From assembly GCA_963665085.2 (NCBI GenBank), contig CAXXXS010000001.1, forward strand, positions 558,001 through 622,000: DNA of 64,000 nucleotides, given 5' to 3'. The notes below the pieces were generated by a model, which saw only the letters and a list, made by a program, of their open reading frames with translations, ran no database searches and was not told the DNA's origin. The translations under genes were made by a program, and so were the position numbers. This stretch comes from G963665085 sp963665085 (lineage in GTDB: Bacteria; Bacteroidota; Bacteroidia; Bacteroidales; JAAAOM01). Below, one piece after another: positions 18,602 to 27,917 of the stretch. The first letter of the stretch is position 1, and every line of letters starts with the position of its first letter.

Positions 18602-19291
18602 TTATTCTTTCAGCAATAGCTCTTTTACCTCTTTTCTGAAATTTCGAGAAACAGGCAGTTTATAATCCTTTATTTCCAATAAATTACCTTCTAACGAACT
18701 TACTTTCTCGATATTTATCACAAACGATTTGTGTATTTGTACAAAATTCTGCTGTGGTAATTTCTGCACAAAATCTTTTAGTGTTGAATGTGTAACCAAC
18801 TTATTTTCGGTAGTTTGAATAGAAATGTAATTATCCAGTGCTTCAATAAAAAGAATATCGTTGAAAAAAACCTTTTCGAATTTTTGGGTTGTTTTTACAA
18901 AAATAGAATCGGGGAGAGGTGTTGCTGTAGTTGTAAATTGTTCATATACTTTGTTTACGGCTTTTAGAAAACGCTCGAACGAAACGGGTTTTAATAGATA
19001 ATCCACCACATCCAATTCATAACCTTTCAGAGCATATTGTTCGTAAGCACTAACGATAATGACTTTGGGCGGATTGTTCAATCCCGACAAAAATTCTACG
19101 CCCGATAAGTAGGGCATCTCGATATCGAGAAAGATTAAATCGACCGTTTGTTCTTTCAGTGTATTTCCCAATTGAATGGCATCTTCGCATACGGCAACCA
19201 GTTCCAAAAAGTCGAGTTTTTTGATGTAGCCTTGCAGTCCTTTGCGTGCCATTGGTTCGTCGTCTGTGATGATGCAGCGTAGTTTTACCAT
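18602..19291 (-). CDS. LytTR-family response regulator
   Basis: A 229-residue regulator. The receiver domain (1-120) has the acidic pair D10/D11, phospho-acceptor D56 in IFLDIEMP and K101 in LLKP. A LytTR DNA-binding domain (about 130-229) follows, with the typical FIEALDNYISIQT and HKSFVINIEKV blocks. The start overlaps the end of the histidine kinase gene by 7 bases, so they form a cognate LytS/LytR-type pair. Together with the outer-membrane receptor just upstream they form a three-gene unit, and the pair may control that receptor (inference). Confidence 0.92.
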   Translation of the reverse strand: MVKLRCIITDDEPMARKGLQGYIKKLDFLELVAVCEDAIQLGNTLKEQTVDLIFLDIEMPYLSGVEFLSGLNNPPKVIIVSAYEQYALKGYELDVVDYLLKPVSFERFLKAVNKVYEQFTTTATPLPDSIFVKTTQKFEKVFFNDILFIEALDNYISIQTTENKLVTHSTLKDFVQKLPQQNFVQIHKSFVINIEKVSSLEGNLLEIKDYKLPVSRNFRKEVKELLLKE

Positions 19292-20316
19292 TTGAGTTCT
19301 AATTTAGTAGTGAATGAGTTATCGGTTTGTGTGGTTTCAAAAGTATGCTTTTTCGGATACAGTAAATGAAGTCTTTTTTGAAGGTTATCCAGTCCAATAC
19401 CACCGGCGTTTTTGTTGTGCTTTTGAGCAATTTCGGGGATGGAATTTTTTACAGAAAAACACAATCCGTTGTTTTGCAATTCGGCTTTGATGCCCATCCA
19501 ATAGTCGCCACCAATATATTTGTAAGCGTTTTCAACCAACGGGAACAATAATAAAGGTTGAATTTGTTGTTCGTTCAAATTCGAATCAACATCAATTGTT
19601 AATTGAAACGGATCTTTCATTCGAACTTTTTGAAATTCAATATAGTTACGAATAAAATCAAGTTCTTGTTTAATGTAAACGGCTTGGTTGATATCATACA
19701 ATTGATAACGTAGTAGTTCCGAAAGTTGTTCAATGGATTTGCGAGGGGCTTCGTTATTTTCGTCAATCTGAAAATAAATGGCATTGAGAGCATTAAACAG
19801 AAAATGAGGATGAAATTGTGCCTTCAAAAATTTCAATTCGGTTTCCATTTGTGTGTTTTGCATCTGCTGTGTTAGTGTTTTTTGCTTGACATAGGCTTGC
19901 AATAAGTCGCTTCCACGGAAAATGGAAAAATAAATAATTGTTAGTAGTGTCATCACAATAACAGCAATCACCAAATCTTCAAGACTAACCGGTTCGCTAA
20001 TAAAGAAATGAATGACATACAAACACGGAATGGTAATCAAAACTGATGATAGCATTACGATAAGATATTCCTTAACAAGTTTTCTTATTGTGAGTCCTTT
20101 TGAGTCGGGATTTTGCTTTTCCACAAAGCGTTGCAGCAGAAATTCAATGCCGAATGATATGATAATGAGCGACACCAATTCGATGATATTGTGCAATGGC
20201 GGACGTTCCCAGAATTTGGCTTCTTTGGGAATATCGCTTACCAAGCGAATATTCGTCAGTACCACCGTACCAAAAATTATCGGCGAAATCCAAAACCATT
20301 TATTTTTTGTGTTCAT
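19285..20316 (-). CDS. LytS-like membrane sensor histidine kinase
   Basis: A 343-residue kinase. Four hydrophobic segments lie within about residues 10-140, followed by a His_kinase (pfam06580-type) region with the FHPHFLFNALNAI block that carries the phospho-acceptor histidine, and a short HATPase domain (about 240-343: LLLFPLVENAYKYI, GGIGLDNLQKRL). It would phosphorylate the LytTR regulator encoded immediately downstream. No extracellular sensing domain is present, so the signal is probably sensed in the membrane. Confidence 0.92.
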   Translation of the reverse strand: MNTKNKWFWISPIIFGTVVLTNIRLVSDIPKEAKFWERPPLHNIIELVSLIIISFGIEFLLQRFVEKQNPDSKGLTIRKLVKEYLIVMLSSVLITIPCLYVIHFFISEPVSLEDLVIAVIVMTLLTIIYFSIFRGSDLLQAYVKQKTLTQQMQNTQMETELKFLKAQFHPHFLFNALNAIYFQIDENNEAPRKSIEQLSELLRYQLYDINQAVYIKQELDFIRNYIEFQKVRMKDPFQLTIDVDSNLNEQQIQPLLLFPLVENAYKYIGGDYWMGIKAELQNNGLCFSVKNSIPEIAQKHNKNAGGIGLDNLQKRLHLLYPKKHTFETTQTDNSFTTKLELKW

Positions 20317-20318
20317 AA

Positions 20319-22679
20319 TTACAAAGATATGCGATTTGTATTTATCTCTTTATTGCTCTTAACATCTTTAACGTCAAGACCTTTCTTAATACGATAGGTA
20401 AACGAAACACCAATAATGGTATGGTCAGTAAAATCTTGTGTGCTTACATCGCTTCCACAAATTACACCTCCGGCTCGTATTTTATTGGAATGAAACCAAT
20501 CGTTTGAGAGTATATTGAGCGTGGCATTATCGTTGAAAAAGTTGCGCTGAATACCTCCTGATAGTTGCCACACTGGTAATACATCCATTTGTCCGTAAGC
20601 CATTCGACTATTGTAAAAACCATTGATTTCTCCATTCCATCCCCACGGCAATTTAATGCGGTTTTGAATCCCGATTTGAAAGGTTATATTTTCATTTTTC
20701 ACGGTTGTCCCATTTTCAATCCAACCGTAATTATTTTGCACTAATTCGGTATGAAGGCTGGTTTGTAGCCAATCTACAAATTTCAAATTTCCGGCATCGA
20801 CCTGAATACCATACGAATTGTACGACGACATATTAGTGGGCATTACCCAAACACGTTTGCTGTCATCTCGTACAATATATGATTTAATGATAGCATCTAG
20901 AATATTGTTGTAAAACGCACTGACTTTGTAAGCACGTTGAATGGTGTACGATAACATAATACGGTTGGTAAACTGAGGTTGAAGTTCGGTATTCCCTTGT
21001 TCGTAGGTATATTCGTCAAACACATACACAAACGGGTTTAAATCCTTGTAGTTCGGGCGGTCTATACGACGGTCGTAGGTCAAACTGATGGCATTTGAAT
21101 TTTCGAAACGCCAACTCGCCATCATATTCGGAAACAAATTGGTGTACGATTGTTCAAATTCGTCGCCTTCAACATTGGTGTTTTCAATACGTACTCCGAC
21201 TTCGGCAGTAAATTTATGAACCTTATATTTACTACAAAAATATCCTGCATTGATATTCTCTTTGTAATAAAAGTTTGTGCTCAATTCGGGATTAACTACC
21301 CACATATTATTTTCGATATTTTGATAGTCGAAGGAGTTGTTGATGGTTACAAAATCGCTTTTGATTCCCGCATCGAAGCACCATTGTTCATTGATGGGAT
21401 ACTCCCAATCAATACGAGCAGACCCCATTTTTATGTTGCCGTCTTTTAGCGTTTGCGAAGAAGATTCTGATGATGCCCCATCGGGGCGTGATAGCACATC
21501 ATTATGATATTGAGTTTCGTTAATCGAGTAGTAGACACCATCGACCGATGCCGATATTTCTTTCCCTAACGAATCAATTTTATGCTGAATATATAGTGAT
21601 GAAGTGAGGTTCTTCCAGTCTCTATCATTATTGGTTTGCGAAATAACTGTAGAATCGTTGTCGGTTGTTTCAGAATAGAACTGCGAGTTTATTGTCCCAT
21701 TTTCAATGCGATTTGATGTGTTTCCTCGTACGTTTAATCCGATGGTCGTTTTTTCGGTTGCATAAAAATCGGTTACCAAACTGAAGTATTTATTGTTGTC
21801 TTTTCGGCGGCGGTACGAATCCTGATCAAAGAAGGTCAATGGTTCTATGTTGGTTGCCGGATAATTGCGATTGGTGGTTAAATCGACATAGTCGCCACCA
21901 CGGTAATAACCTAACATACTGGTAATATTCCACTTGTTTTTGCGGTATCCGAACGAAATATTGTTGTTGCTGCGACTGTATTTGCCTTGTTCATAGTAGG
22001 TGTTGAGTTTCACATTGTATCCAAACAGATTCGTTTTGTGTGTACAAATATCAATGATGCCCGCATTACCTGCAGCCTCGTACTTTGCCGACGGATGATT
22101 GATTAATTCAATGCGGTTAAGCGATGTTGCCGGGAGCGACATCAGGTAATTAATTAAATCGGTGCCACTCAGGTACGAGCTTTTGCCATCGACCAATACT
22201 TTAACACCCGATTTCCCATTCAGATAGATTGTTCCGTCGCTGTTGATAATTATGCCTGGTAAGTTTTTTAGCACCGAATAAGCATTGCCCGAAGCCGTAG
22301 TTGGTGACAGGGGTGGGAAAATCGTTGTTTTGTCGGCAGTAATCAGAACCATCGGTTTTTGAGCAGCAACCACCACTTCGTCAATTTGAACCACATCGGA
22401 AAGAAGAGTAATTGTCATATTATTACGAGGCGCAACATTTTGTGTTGTGTAGCCGATAAATGAAACGGTTAACGTATCTGTTGCATTGACAATTTCCAAT
22501 TGAAATGTGCCATTGATACCGGTGATTGTTCCATTAGTTGTTTCCTTAACAAATACTGTTGCCCCAATTAATGGTTCTCCGATTTCGTCGATGATTTTTC
22601 CGTGAATGGTTTGTTGTCCCAATAACTGGGCGAAGCCAATACCTTGTAGCATTACTAAAAATAAAAACAGCTTTTTCAT
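20319..22679 (-). CDS. TonB-dependent receptor-like outer-membrane beta-barrel protein
   Basis: A 786-residue outer-membrane protein. Signal peptide (about 1-21), CarboxypepD_reg-like domain (about 24-105), plug (about 120-220, with VLKNLPGIIINSDGTIYLNGKSGVKVLVDGK shortened to its core LPGI and VLVDGK) and a C-terminal barrel of the OMP_b-brl_3 class. The protein ends in SNKEINTNRISL after the last strand rather than in an aromatic residue. It precedes the kinase and regulator by 2 bases. Codon choice (more TCG, CGA, CGG) looks different from the flanking core genes, which suggests acquisition with the accessory block. Confidence 0.85.
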   Translation of the reverse strand: MKKLFLFLVMLQGIGFAQLLGQQTIHGKIIDEIGEPLIGATVFVKETTNGTITGINGTFQLEIVNATDTLTVSFIGYTTQNVAPRNNMTITLLSDVVQIDEVVVAAQKPMVLITADKTTIFPPLSPTTASGNAYSVLKNLPGIIINSDGTIYLNGKSGVKVLVDGKSSYLSGTDLINYLMSLPATSLNRIELINHPSAKYEAAGNAGIIDICTHKTNLFGYNVKLNTYYEQGKYSRSNNNISFGYRKNKWNITSMLGYYRGGDYVDLTTNRNYPATNIEPLTFFDQDSYRRRKDNNKYFSLVTDFYATEKTTIGLNVRGNTSNRIENGTINSQFYSETTDNDSTVISQTNNDRDWKNLTSSLYIQHKIDSLGKEISASVDGVYYSINETQYHNDVLSRPDGASSESSSQTLKDGNIKMGSARIDWEYPINEQWCFDAGIKSDFVTINNSFDYQNIENNMWVVNPELSTNFYYKENINAGYFCSKYKVHKFTAEVGVRIENTNVEGDEFEQSYTNLFPNMMASWRFENSNAISLTYDRRIDRPNYKDLNPFVYVFDEYTYEQGNTELQPQFTNRIMLSYTIQRAYKVSAFYNNILDAIIKSYIVRDDSKRVWVMPTNMSSYNSYGIQVDAGNLKFVDWLQTSLHTELVQNNYGWIENGTTVKNENITFQIGIQNRIKLPWGWNGEINGFYNSRMAYGQMDVLPVWQLSGGIQRNFFNDNATLNILSNDWFHSNKIRAGGVICGSDVSTQDFTDHTIIGVSFTYRIKKGLDVKDVKSNKEINTNRISL

Positions 22680-22804
22680 CCTTCTGAATTTTGAGCCAAA
22701 AGTATGTTGGCAATAAAGGGTGCTGAAATTTATTTGGTAAGGTGTGTTTTTTTATGGGTAACCTGTTTTTCTTTTGCAGTGCGAGAGCAAAAAACAGCTC
22801 TTTT

Positions 22805-23440
22805 TTATATAATGCTTATAGAATCCAATAACTTCTGAACCTCCTCTACATATTTACCAACATGCGAACCATCGACTAAAGCGTGATGCACTTGCACCGA
22901 AAACGGCAACATTATTTTACCTTCTTGTTCGAAATATTTTCCCCACGAAATTCGAGGCACCGAATCATTCCGATTGATTGAAATGGTGTGCGAAATATGC
23001 GTAAACGAAATCCACGGAACGCTTGTGATATAAAACAAATCGTCGCGACCTTCAAATCCGGTCATATCAAACGGATTGGTTTGTTGTTCGCTTTTGGTTT
23101 TGGCTTCGTTGCAGAATGTTTTGATGTCATTACCACATTTGAGCGTGACAAATTTAAACAACTCATCGCCTTTGTTCATATCGGTGAACAACGGATGAAC
23201 GTGTTCGTGCAACACGACTTTGCCATTGCGAATGCGGTAACGCATATTTTCAACGGCATTGGCGGCTTTGCAAACCACAAATATCATTGCCTGATAGAAT
23301 GGTAATCCGTTTCCTTTGGTATATCGCAAAAAATTGGTTGCATCCACATTCATACAAATATTGTATTGCGGATAGTCCATTCGGTAAAAGAACTCGAAAT
23401 GTTCTTTTCTGTTCCAAGTGTTTATGTCTATTTCTTTCAT
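22805..23440 (-). CDS. Type A chloramphenicol O-acetyltransferase-like protein
   Basis: A 211-residue protein when started at the ATG at 23440, which overlaps the upstream stop codon as ATGA. It carries the CAT active-site block HHALVDGSH near the C-terminus, the SFTHI strand and the PRISWGKY segment, so it belongs to the trimeric CatA family that moves acetyl from acetyl-CoA to chloramphenicol. Length and order of motifs fit the family. Bacteroidota encode many divergent CAT-like proteins, so true resistance activity is not certain. Two further fragments of its 5' end lie upstream at 23896-24054 and 24886-24910. Confidence 0.85.
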   Translation of the reverse strand: MKEIDINTWNRKEHFEFFYRMDYPQYNICMNVDATNFLRYTKGNGLPFYQAMIFVVCKAANAVENMRYRIRNGKVVLHEHVHPLFTDMNKGDELFKFVTLKCGNDIKTFCNEAKTKSEQQTNPFDMTGFEGRDDLFYITSVPWISFTHISHTISINRNDSVPRISWGKYFEQEGKIMLPFSVQVHHALVDGSHVGKYVEEVQKLLDSISII

Positions 23441-23899
23441 TGTGTTTTGCTTGCTGATTTGAGACACTTTATTAAATCTTTTTCATTGTCTGTAATATAA
23501 TCTAACGACACTTTTATCATTGGATTTAGCTTTGCTCCTATAAAAGCTGCACGAATATCTGTCTGAAAACCAATTAGTCTTTTATACTTTAATGTTAACT
23601 CTCGATGAGAATAAGCAAGACCTAGTTCTACACAAGCACCTTCATCTGGGACTCTTCCATCTAATACAAACAAAAAAACATCACTTTCATATATCTTTTT
23701 AAGATCAAGATTAAACATATTTATTCGTCTTTCGTCTTTCGTCTTTATCCATTGTTTTGTATGGAAATTTTCCTTTTTCAACACCATCTCTTTGCGGTAA
23801 GAAAACATTATACCCCTCATATTCTAACTTATTACAAAGAGCTATATTGAATCTTTTTTCAGCTTCGCTAAACAATGGTGCCGCTAAATAAATATTCAT
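23437..23899 (-). pseudogene. Nucleoside 2-deoxyribosyltransferase-like gene, out of frame at a 7-bp repeat
   Basis: The first frame (start 23899) encodes MNIYLAAPLFSEAEKRF, the typical N-terminus of the family, and runs to a premature stop at 23711. The remainder (DGRVPDEGACVELGLAYSH, with the catalytic-type glutamate in VELGLAYS) is in another frame and ends at 23437. The break is exactly at three tandem copies of CGTCTTT (plus strand, 23726-23746). With two copies the frames join as KDERRINMFNLDLK and give a coherent protein of about 150 residues. The gene is therefore inactive now but could revert by repeat slippage. Its stop overlaps the CAT start codon. Confidence 0.8.
23726..23746. repeat. 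Three tandem copies of a 7-bp unit
   Basis: CGTCTTT is repeated at 23726-23732, 23733-23739 and 23740-23746 within the deoxyribosyltransferase-like gene. A unit length not divisible by three means that each gain or loss of a copy changes the reading frame. Confidence 0.95.
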
Positions 23900-24054
23900 A
23901 TTATCATTGGTATTATTAATTCATACTGATCGGTGTATTGTACAAAATGAGCCGCATCCACATACATACAAATGTTGTATTGCGGATAATCCATTCGGTA
24001 AAAGAACTCGAAATGTTGTTTTCGGCTCCAAGTGTTTATGTTTATTTCTTTCAT
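23896..24054 (-). pseudogene. Truncated second copy of the CAT 5' end
   Basis: A 52-codon frame from the ATG at 24054. Its first 33 or so residues (MKEININTWSRKQHFEFFYR and on through MDYPQYNICM) are nearly identical to the N-terminus of the intact CAT at 22805-23440; after about residue 41 the match is lost and the frame stops at 23896, overlapping the deoxyribosyltransferase start. The catalytic region is absent, so it is a remnant, though it keeps the same stop/start overlap that the intact gene has with its neighbour. Confidence 0.75.
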
Positions 24055-24069
24055 TGTATTGGTTGTTAT

Positions 24070-24849
24070 TTACTCGTCATCTTTAAAACAATATTCTAAA
24101 GCATTTTTTAGTGCTTTATCGAAAAACTGCCAATTATGATTTCCTTCTGATTGATTGAACTTAACATTATAATCTAAATCTTTTAGTTTTTGATAAAATC
24201 GTTTGTTATCATTCAATAAAAAATCATCATCCCCGCAAGAGATATAAATGAAAGGTTTTTCTTTCTTTTTTGCTGTGTTGTTAGCCAGCTCAATTACATC
24301 TTCTTGTGGATTCCATTGTATATTTTCCCCGAATATTGCTTGAAAATCTTTAAATAATGCATTGCCCTATAATTCCTTAAATTTTTTAGAGCCTTCAGAA
24401 CGTTCTAAATCCTCTTTGATAAACAAGCAAGGAGAAGAAAAAGCACAACAAATATTATAGTTTTCAGGGTATGTAAGCACACATTTTAAAGCTCCATATC
24501 CCCCCATTGATGCTCCAATAATATATGTATCTTCCTTTTTGTTTGAGATGTTAAAATTGCTTTTGCAAATTTGGGGTAATTCTTTAGTTATATATGAAAA
24601 ATAATTCATTCCGATTTTCATATCCGAATAAAAACTCCGAGCAACTTCGGGCATTATAAATAGCACATTATATTTTTGAGCATAGACCGGTAGCATTGTG
24701 TAATCAATCCAATCTCCACTTCTTCCACATAATCCGTGTAAAAGATAAACGACTCGAAAAGTTTTTTCGCTCGTATTATCAGGTGTTAGAATCGAAATGC
24801 TTGTTTCCATTTCTAATTCTTGTGAAAAAAGATTTCCTTTTAATATCAT
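24070..24849 (-). pseudogene. Putative esterase (S-formylglutathione hydrolase/EstA-like) with in-frame amber stop
   Basis: From the ATG at 24849 the frame encodes an alpha/beta-hydrolase of the putative-esterase family: VVYLLHGLCGRSGDW oxyanion region, nucleophile elbow GASMGGYG and, after an in-frame TAG at 24367-24369, the C-terminal half with the acid residue region (SCGDDDFLL) and the catalytic histidine region (GNHNWQFFD). The full frame is 259 codons plus a terminal TAA at 24070-24072, close to family size. The single stop (KEL-stop-GNALF) makes a 160-residue truncation lacking the acid and histidine. Confidence 0.8.
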
Positions 24850-24885
24850 ATCGTTAATTTCTTTGATTTAGGTGCTTGAGCATAT

Positions 24886-24910
24886 AGAAAGAACTTGAAA
24901 TGTTGTTTTT
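24886..24910 (-). pseudogene. Short third remnant of the CAT 5' end
   Basis: About 25 bases match the region of the CAT gene that encodes KxHFEFFY, with a few substitutions. It is in the gap between the esterase and the GNAT gene. By itself it is weak, but its placement repeats the pattern of the longer fragment at 23896-24054. Confidence 0.4.
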
Positions 24911-25024
24911 CATTGTTGTCCCCATATTTTGAATCTAATAGGGTAGTTTTGTGTCTTTTTAATTCACATTACTACATTTATTCCTTAAAATTGCATTGCC
25001 GTATGTTTTCATTTGTAAGTCCAT

Positions 25025-25489
25025 TTAAACTTTTATCTCTCGTTTCATTGCAAAATCGCAACAATCGATAAAATGCGAAGGGGTATAAGGTTCAAATCCG
25101 CATTTTCGGTACAGGCCAACAGCTTTATCTAACTGTTTATTGGTTTCCAAAATCATAGTTGAATAGCCTAATTCTGAGGCTTTTTGAATAGCTTTATTCA
25201 TCATTTGTTTGCCAAAACCTTTTCCACGTAAATTTTCTGAAAGATACATTTTTCGTAATTCACAAGTCGTGTTGTCAATCTTGTAAATTCCATACGAACC
25301 CAATAACTGATTTTCATCTTCCAAAATTTCGAACCACCCGTTATTGTTAAAATAGTACTTTTCAATATCGGATAAGTCTTCATCTATTTCTGAACGATTG
25401 ACATAAATCTCATAAGCGTCTAAAATATCTTTTATTAGATGTTTGATTTTATATTCATCGCTTTTATTGGCTTTTCTGAAATGAATCAT
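25025..25489 (-). CDS. GNAT family N-acetyltransferase
   Basis: A 154-residue single-domain acetyltransferase. The acetyl-CoA-binding block is LSENLRGKGFGKQMMNKAI (R/Q-x-x-G-x-G type) at about 88-106, followed by the family's closing strands with LYRKCGFEPY. The substrate cannot be read. Its start overlaps the stop of the threonine dehydratase-like gene as ATGA, so the two are coupled. Confidence 0.88.
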   Translation of the reverse strand: MIHFRKANKSDEYKIKHLIKDILDAYEIYVNRSEIDEDLSDIEKYYFNNNGWFEILEDENQLLGSYGIYKIDNTTCELRKMYLSENLRGKGFGKQMMNKAIQKASELGYSTMILETNKQLDKAVGLYRKCGFEPYTPSHFIDCCDFAMKREIKV

Positions 25490-26457
25490 TTTTCGTTTAA
25501 TATATTTTTTAACTGATTAAATTGAATATTACATCCGCTCATTTGTAATACGACATTCTTGTTTTTTAATTTTTCTTTTATTTTAGTTGCCGCAATTAAT
25601 GGTGCCGCACCGGCTCCTTCCGCTAAATTTTTTGTATGTTTAATTGATAATCTGACACCTTTCATAATTTCTTCTTCACTTAAAAGAATAAAATCATCCA
25701 AACTATTCTTATAAATTTCAAAAGGTATTTCATATCCACTTCCTGTTGCGAAACCGCCTGCAAATGTTTCATTTGAACATTGAACAATTTTATTAGCCTT
25801 CCACGACTCGTAAGCAGCCTTTGACTTTTCGGCCTGAACTGCAATGATTTTTATTTTAGAATTTACTCTTTTTAAAACAGATACGGCAGCCGCAATTTCG
25901 CTACCGCCTCCAATAGGCAGTATTATGTAATCAATATCTGGCAGTTCGTTGTAAATCTCAAGAAATTCAGTTCCAACACCATTAATTAAGTGCGGTTCGT
26001 TTGCTGCGTGAATAGCATATAAATTTCGTTCTCTACTTATTATCTCTACCATTTTTCGGGCTTCTTCAAAATCCTTTCCGGCCTCTACCAATTCAGCCCC
26101 AAGCCCTTTGATTAAATCGTTTTTTTCGGTATTATTACCTATCGGGACAACAACAACGGCTTTTATCCCATAATACCGAGCAGCAGTGGCAATCGAAATA
26201 CCGTGATTTCCTGTCGAGAAAGTTATGACACCTTTTATGCCCGCTTGTTTGATATGATGAATAATATTTATCCCACCACGAATTTTAAAACTCCCTCCCG
26301 GGTTATGATTCTCATGTTTGACATAAACATTGGCATCAATAAGCTTTGATATACTCGGATAATAAATCAAAGGTGTTTGATGGATATATCTTTTAACAAT
26401 CTCGTTCGCTTTTATTGTTTCTTCAAGCGATATTGTGTGATTTTTTAAGTTATTCAT
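25486..26457 (-). CDS. Threonine/serine dehydratase-like PLP enzyme
   Basis: A 323-residue fold-type II PLP enzyme. The PLP lysine is in NPGGSFKIRGG (about residue 58), the phosphate-binding loop in PIGGGSEIAA, and the conserved asparagine loop in STGNHG. The length equals the catalytic domain alone, with no ACT regulatory domain, as in catabolic threonine dehydratases, serine racemases and related hydroxy-amino-acid lyases. It probably deaminates threonine or serine, but some members of this group act on unusual amino acids. It is coupled to the downstream GNAT gene. Confidence 0.85.
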   Translation of the reverse strand: MNNLKNHTISLEETIKANEIVKRYIHQTPLIYYPSISKLIDANVYVKHENHNPGGSFKIRGGINIIHHIKQAGIKGVITFSTGNHGISIATAARYYGIKAVVVVPIGNNTEKNDLIKGLGAELVEAGKDFEEARKMVEIISRERNLYAIHAANEPHLINGVGTEFLEIYNELPDIDYIILPIGGGSEIAAAVSVLKRVNSKIKIIAVQAEKSKAAYESWKANKIVQCSNETFAGGFATGSGYEIPFEIYKNSLDDFILLSEEEIMKGVRLSIKHTKNLAEGAGAAPLIAATKIKEKLKNKNVVLQMSGCNIQFNQLKNILNEK

Positions 26458-26588
26458 AATTAACGATTTGTTTTATTTTTTTTATCATAAACCAAGAATG
26501 TTAAATCGCTTACCCAATAACGTTATTTATCTAATATTTTTATTTTCAGTTGTTTAAAGTCAAGACAAAGCAGTTGACTCTGATTTAT

Positions 26589-27083
26589 TTAATTTTTAAA
26601 CTCCTTACTTGCCAACACCACCGATGTTTCTACCTGTCGTTCAGGAATTGTCCAATATTTTTTCAATAAAATGTTCTTGTTTTCTTCGGAAACCTGACGA
26701 AATCCGTGTTTCAGATAAAAACGAATTGCCCAATCGGCATCAGCCCAAGTGCCTATTAAAACGGGTGTTTTAGACATTGTAATTAAATATTTCAATAATT
26801 TTCCTCCAATGCCTTTTTGCCGAACTGCTGTACGTACATAGGCGTGACGAATCAGCGTTACATCGTCTTTATACTGAATGCCCATTACGCCAAGAATATT
26901 GCCATCTTCAACGTATTTCCAAAACTCTACGCCTTCGTTGATTTGAGTTTGTAATTCATCTTTGGGCATATAAGGCTCTTTCCAACGGTCGGGCGGAATA
27001 ATGCCTTTATAGGCAATGGATGCGTCATTTATGATTTCGAAAATCGTGTCGAAATCGGTTGATATGTTGCACTTTATTATCAT
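26589..27083 (-). CDS. GNAT family N-acetyltransferase
   Basis: A 164-residue acetyltransferase. The acetyl-CoA block is AYVRTAVRQKGIGGKLLKYL (about 80-99) and the C-terminal FYLKHGFRQVS matches the GNAT end. It resembles the group that acetylates small amines or carries antibiotic-resistance-like functions, but the substrate is not known. It is one of several single-gene units on the same strand in this accessory block. Confidence 0.88.
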   Translation of the reverse strand: MIIKCNISTDFDTIFEIINDASIAYKGIIPPDRWKEPYMPKDELQTQINEGVEFWKYVEDGNILGVMGIQYKDDVTLIRHAYVRTAVRQKGIGGKLLKYLITMSKTPVLIGTWADADWAIRFYLKHGFRQVSEENKNILLKKYWTIPERQVETSVVLASKEFKN

Positions 27084-27193
27084 TGTTTTAATAATTGTTG
27101 TTGAATTAAGTGTTTTTGTCGATAAATAATTCAGGTACTAATTGAGTTTGGTCGTTCTGATAGGAACGTAGTTTTTTTTTCGTTGTAAAAATC

Positions 27194-27901
27194 CTATAAA
27201 TCTATGTCAAGAGTGCCTGATTTGATATTTTTAATCACAAACATTTTATTTCCGTTTTTTTGAAATTCATAATCAACTGATTTAATTTCAATATCATAAT
27301 CGGGACTAAAATGGTTAATTATCAAATCTAAGATTTCCGATTTTCGAGCATCCAACGTTAAAATGGGGAAAATTCTTATTTCTTTTGCAACTCTTATCAT
27401 TTCGCTTATTGCCGCAATATGAAAATCGACTCCCAATTGGTCGTATAATATTAAAAAATGAGAACTTAACCCTAAATCGAAAGACAGCTCTTTAAAACTT
27501 GTCTTTTGAGGTAATTCGTGGTTGATATAGCGGCCTTCTGCCTTCCCTTTTTCAAAATCCGACAGAAAATTATCCATTGCAAACAAACGTGTATTTATCA
27601 ACACATCAACGGTTTTGATTTGTTCCCAAACAAAATTATCGGCATTGTTTTTAGTCTGTTCGATAACAGCATCTTTGGTTTCATTAATTCTTTGCCTGAT
27701 TTCGCTTTCCGAAAAACGATACACCGGGTCAATGGAAATAATCTGTTTGTTACGTTTTGTCATTTCACTATTGAAACTTGCCGGTCCATCTCCAAAACTG
27801 ATGATTTTTTTGTTTAAATCGGCTTCCGATAGAGCAAACATCCTTTTGTACTCGGCAAAAGTTCTACCCCAGGGAACTACGTTTTTTAATTCAAATGCCA
27901 T
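27194..27901 (-). CDS. Probable SAM-dependent methyltransferase
   Basis: A 235-residue cytoplasmic protein. IISFGDGPASFN (about 33-44) resembles motif I of class I methyltransferases, and SIDPVYRF the acidic motif II. The protein continues with FPILTLDARKSEI and a hydrophilic C-terminus. Homologues are usually annotated as SAM-dependent methyltransferases of unknown target. The neighbours (GNAT, HAD, CPBP protease) do not suggest a pathway. Confidence 0.6.
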   Translation of the reverse strand: MAFELKNVVPWGRTFAEYKRMFALSEADLNKKIISFGDGPASFNSEMTKRNKQIISIDPVYRFSESEIRQRINETKDAVIEQTKNNADNFVWEQIKTVDVLINTRLFAMDNFLSDFEKGKAEGRYINHELPQKTSFKELSFDLGLSSHFLILYDQLGVDFHIAAISEMIRVAKEIRIFPILTLDARKSEILDLIINHFSPDYDIEIKSVDYEFQKNGNKMFVIKNIKSGTLDIDL

Positions 27902-27917
27902 ATTTTCTTGTTTAATT

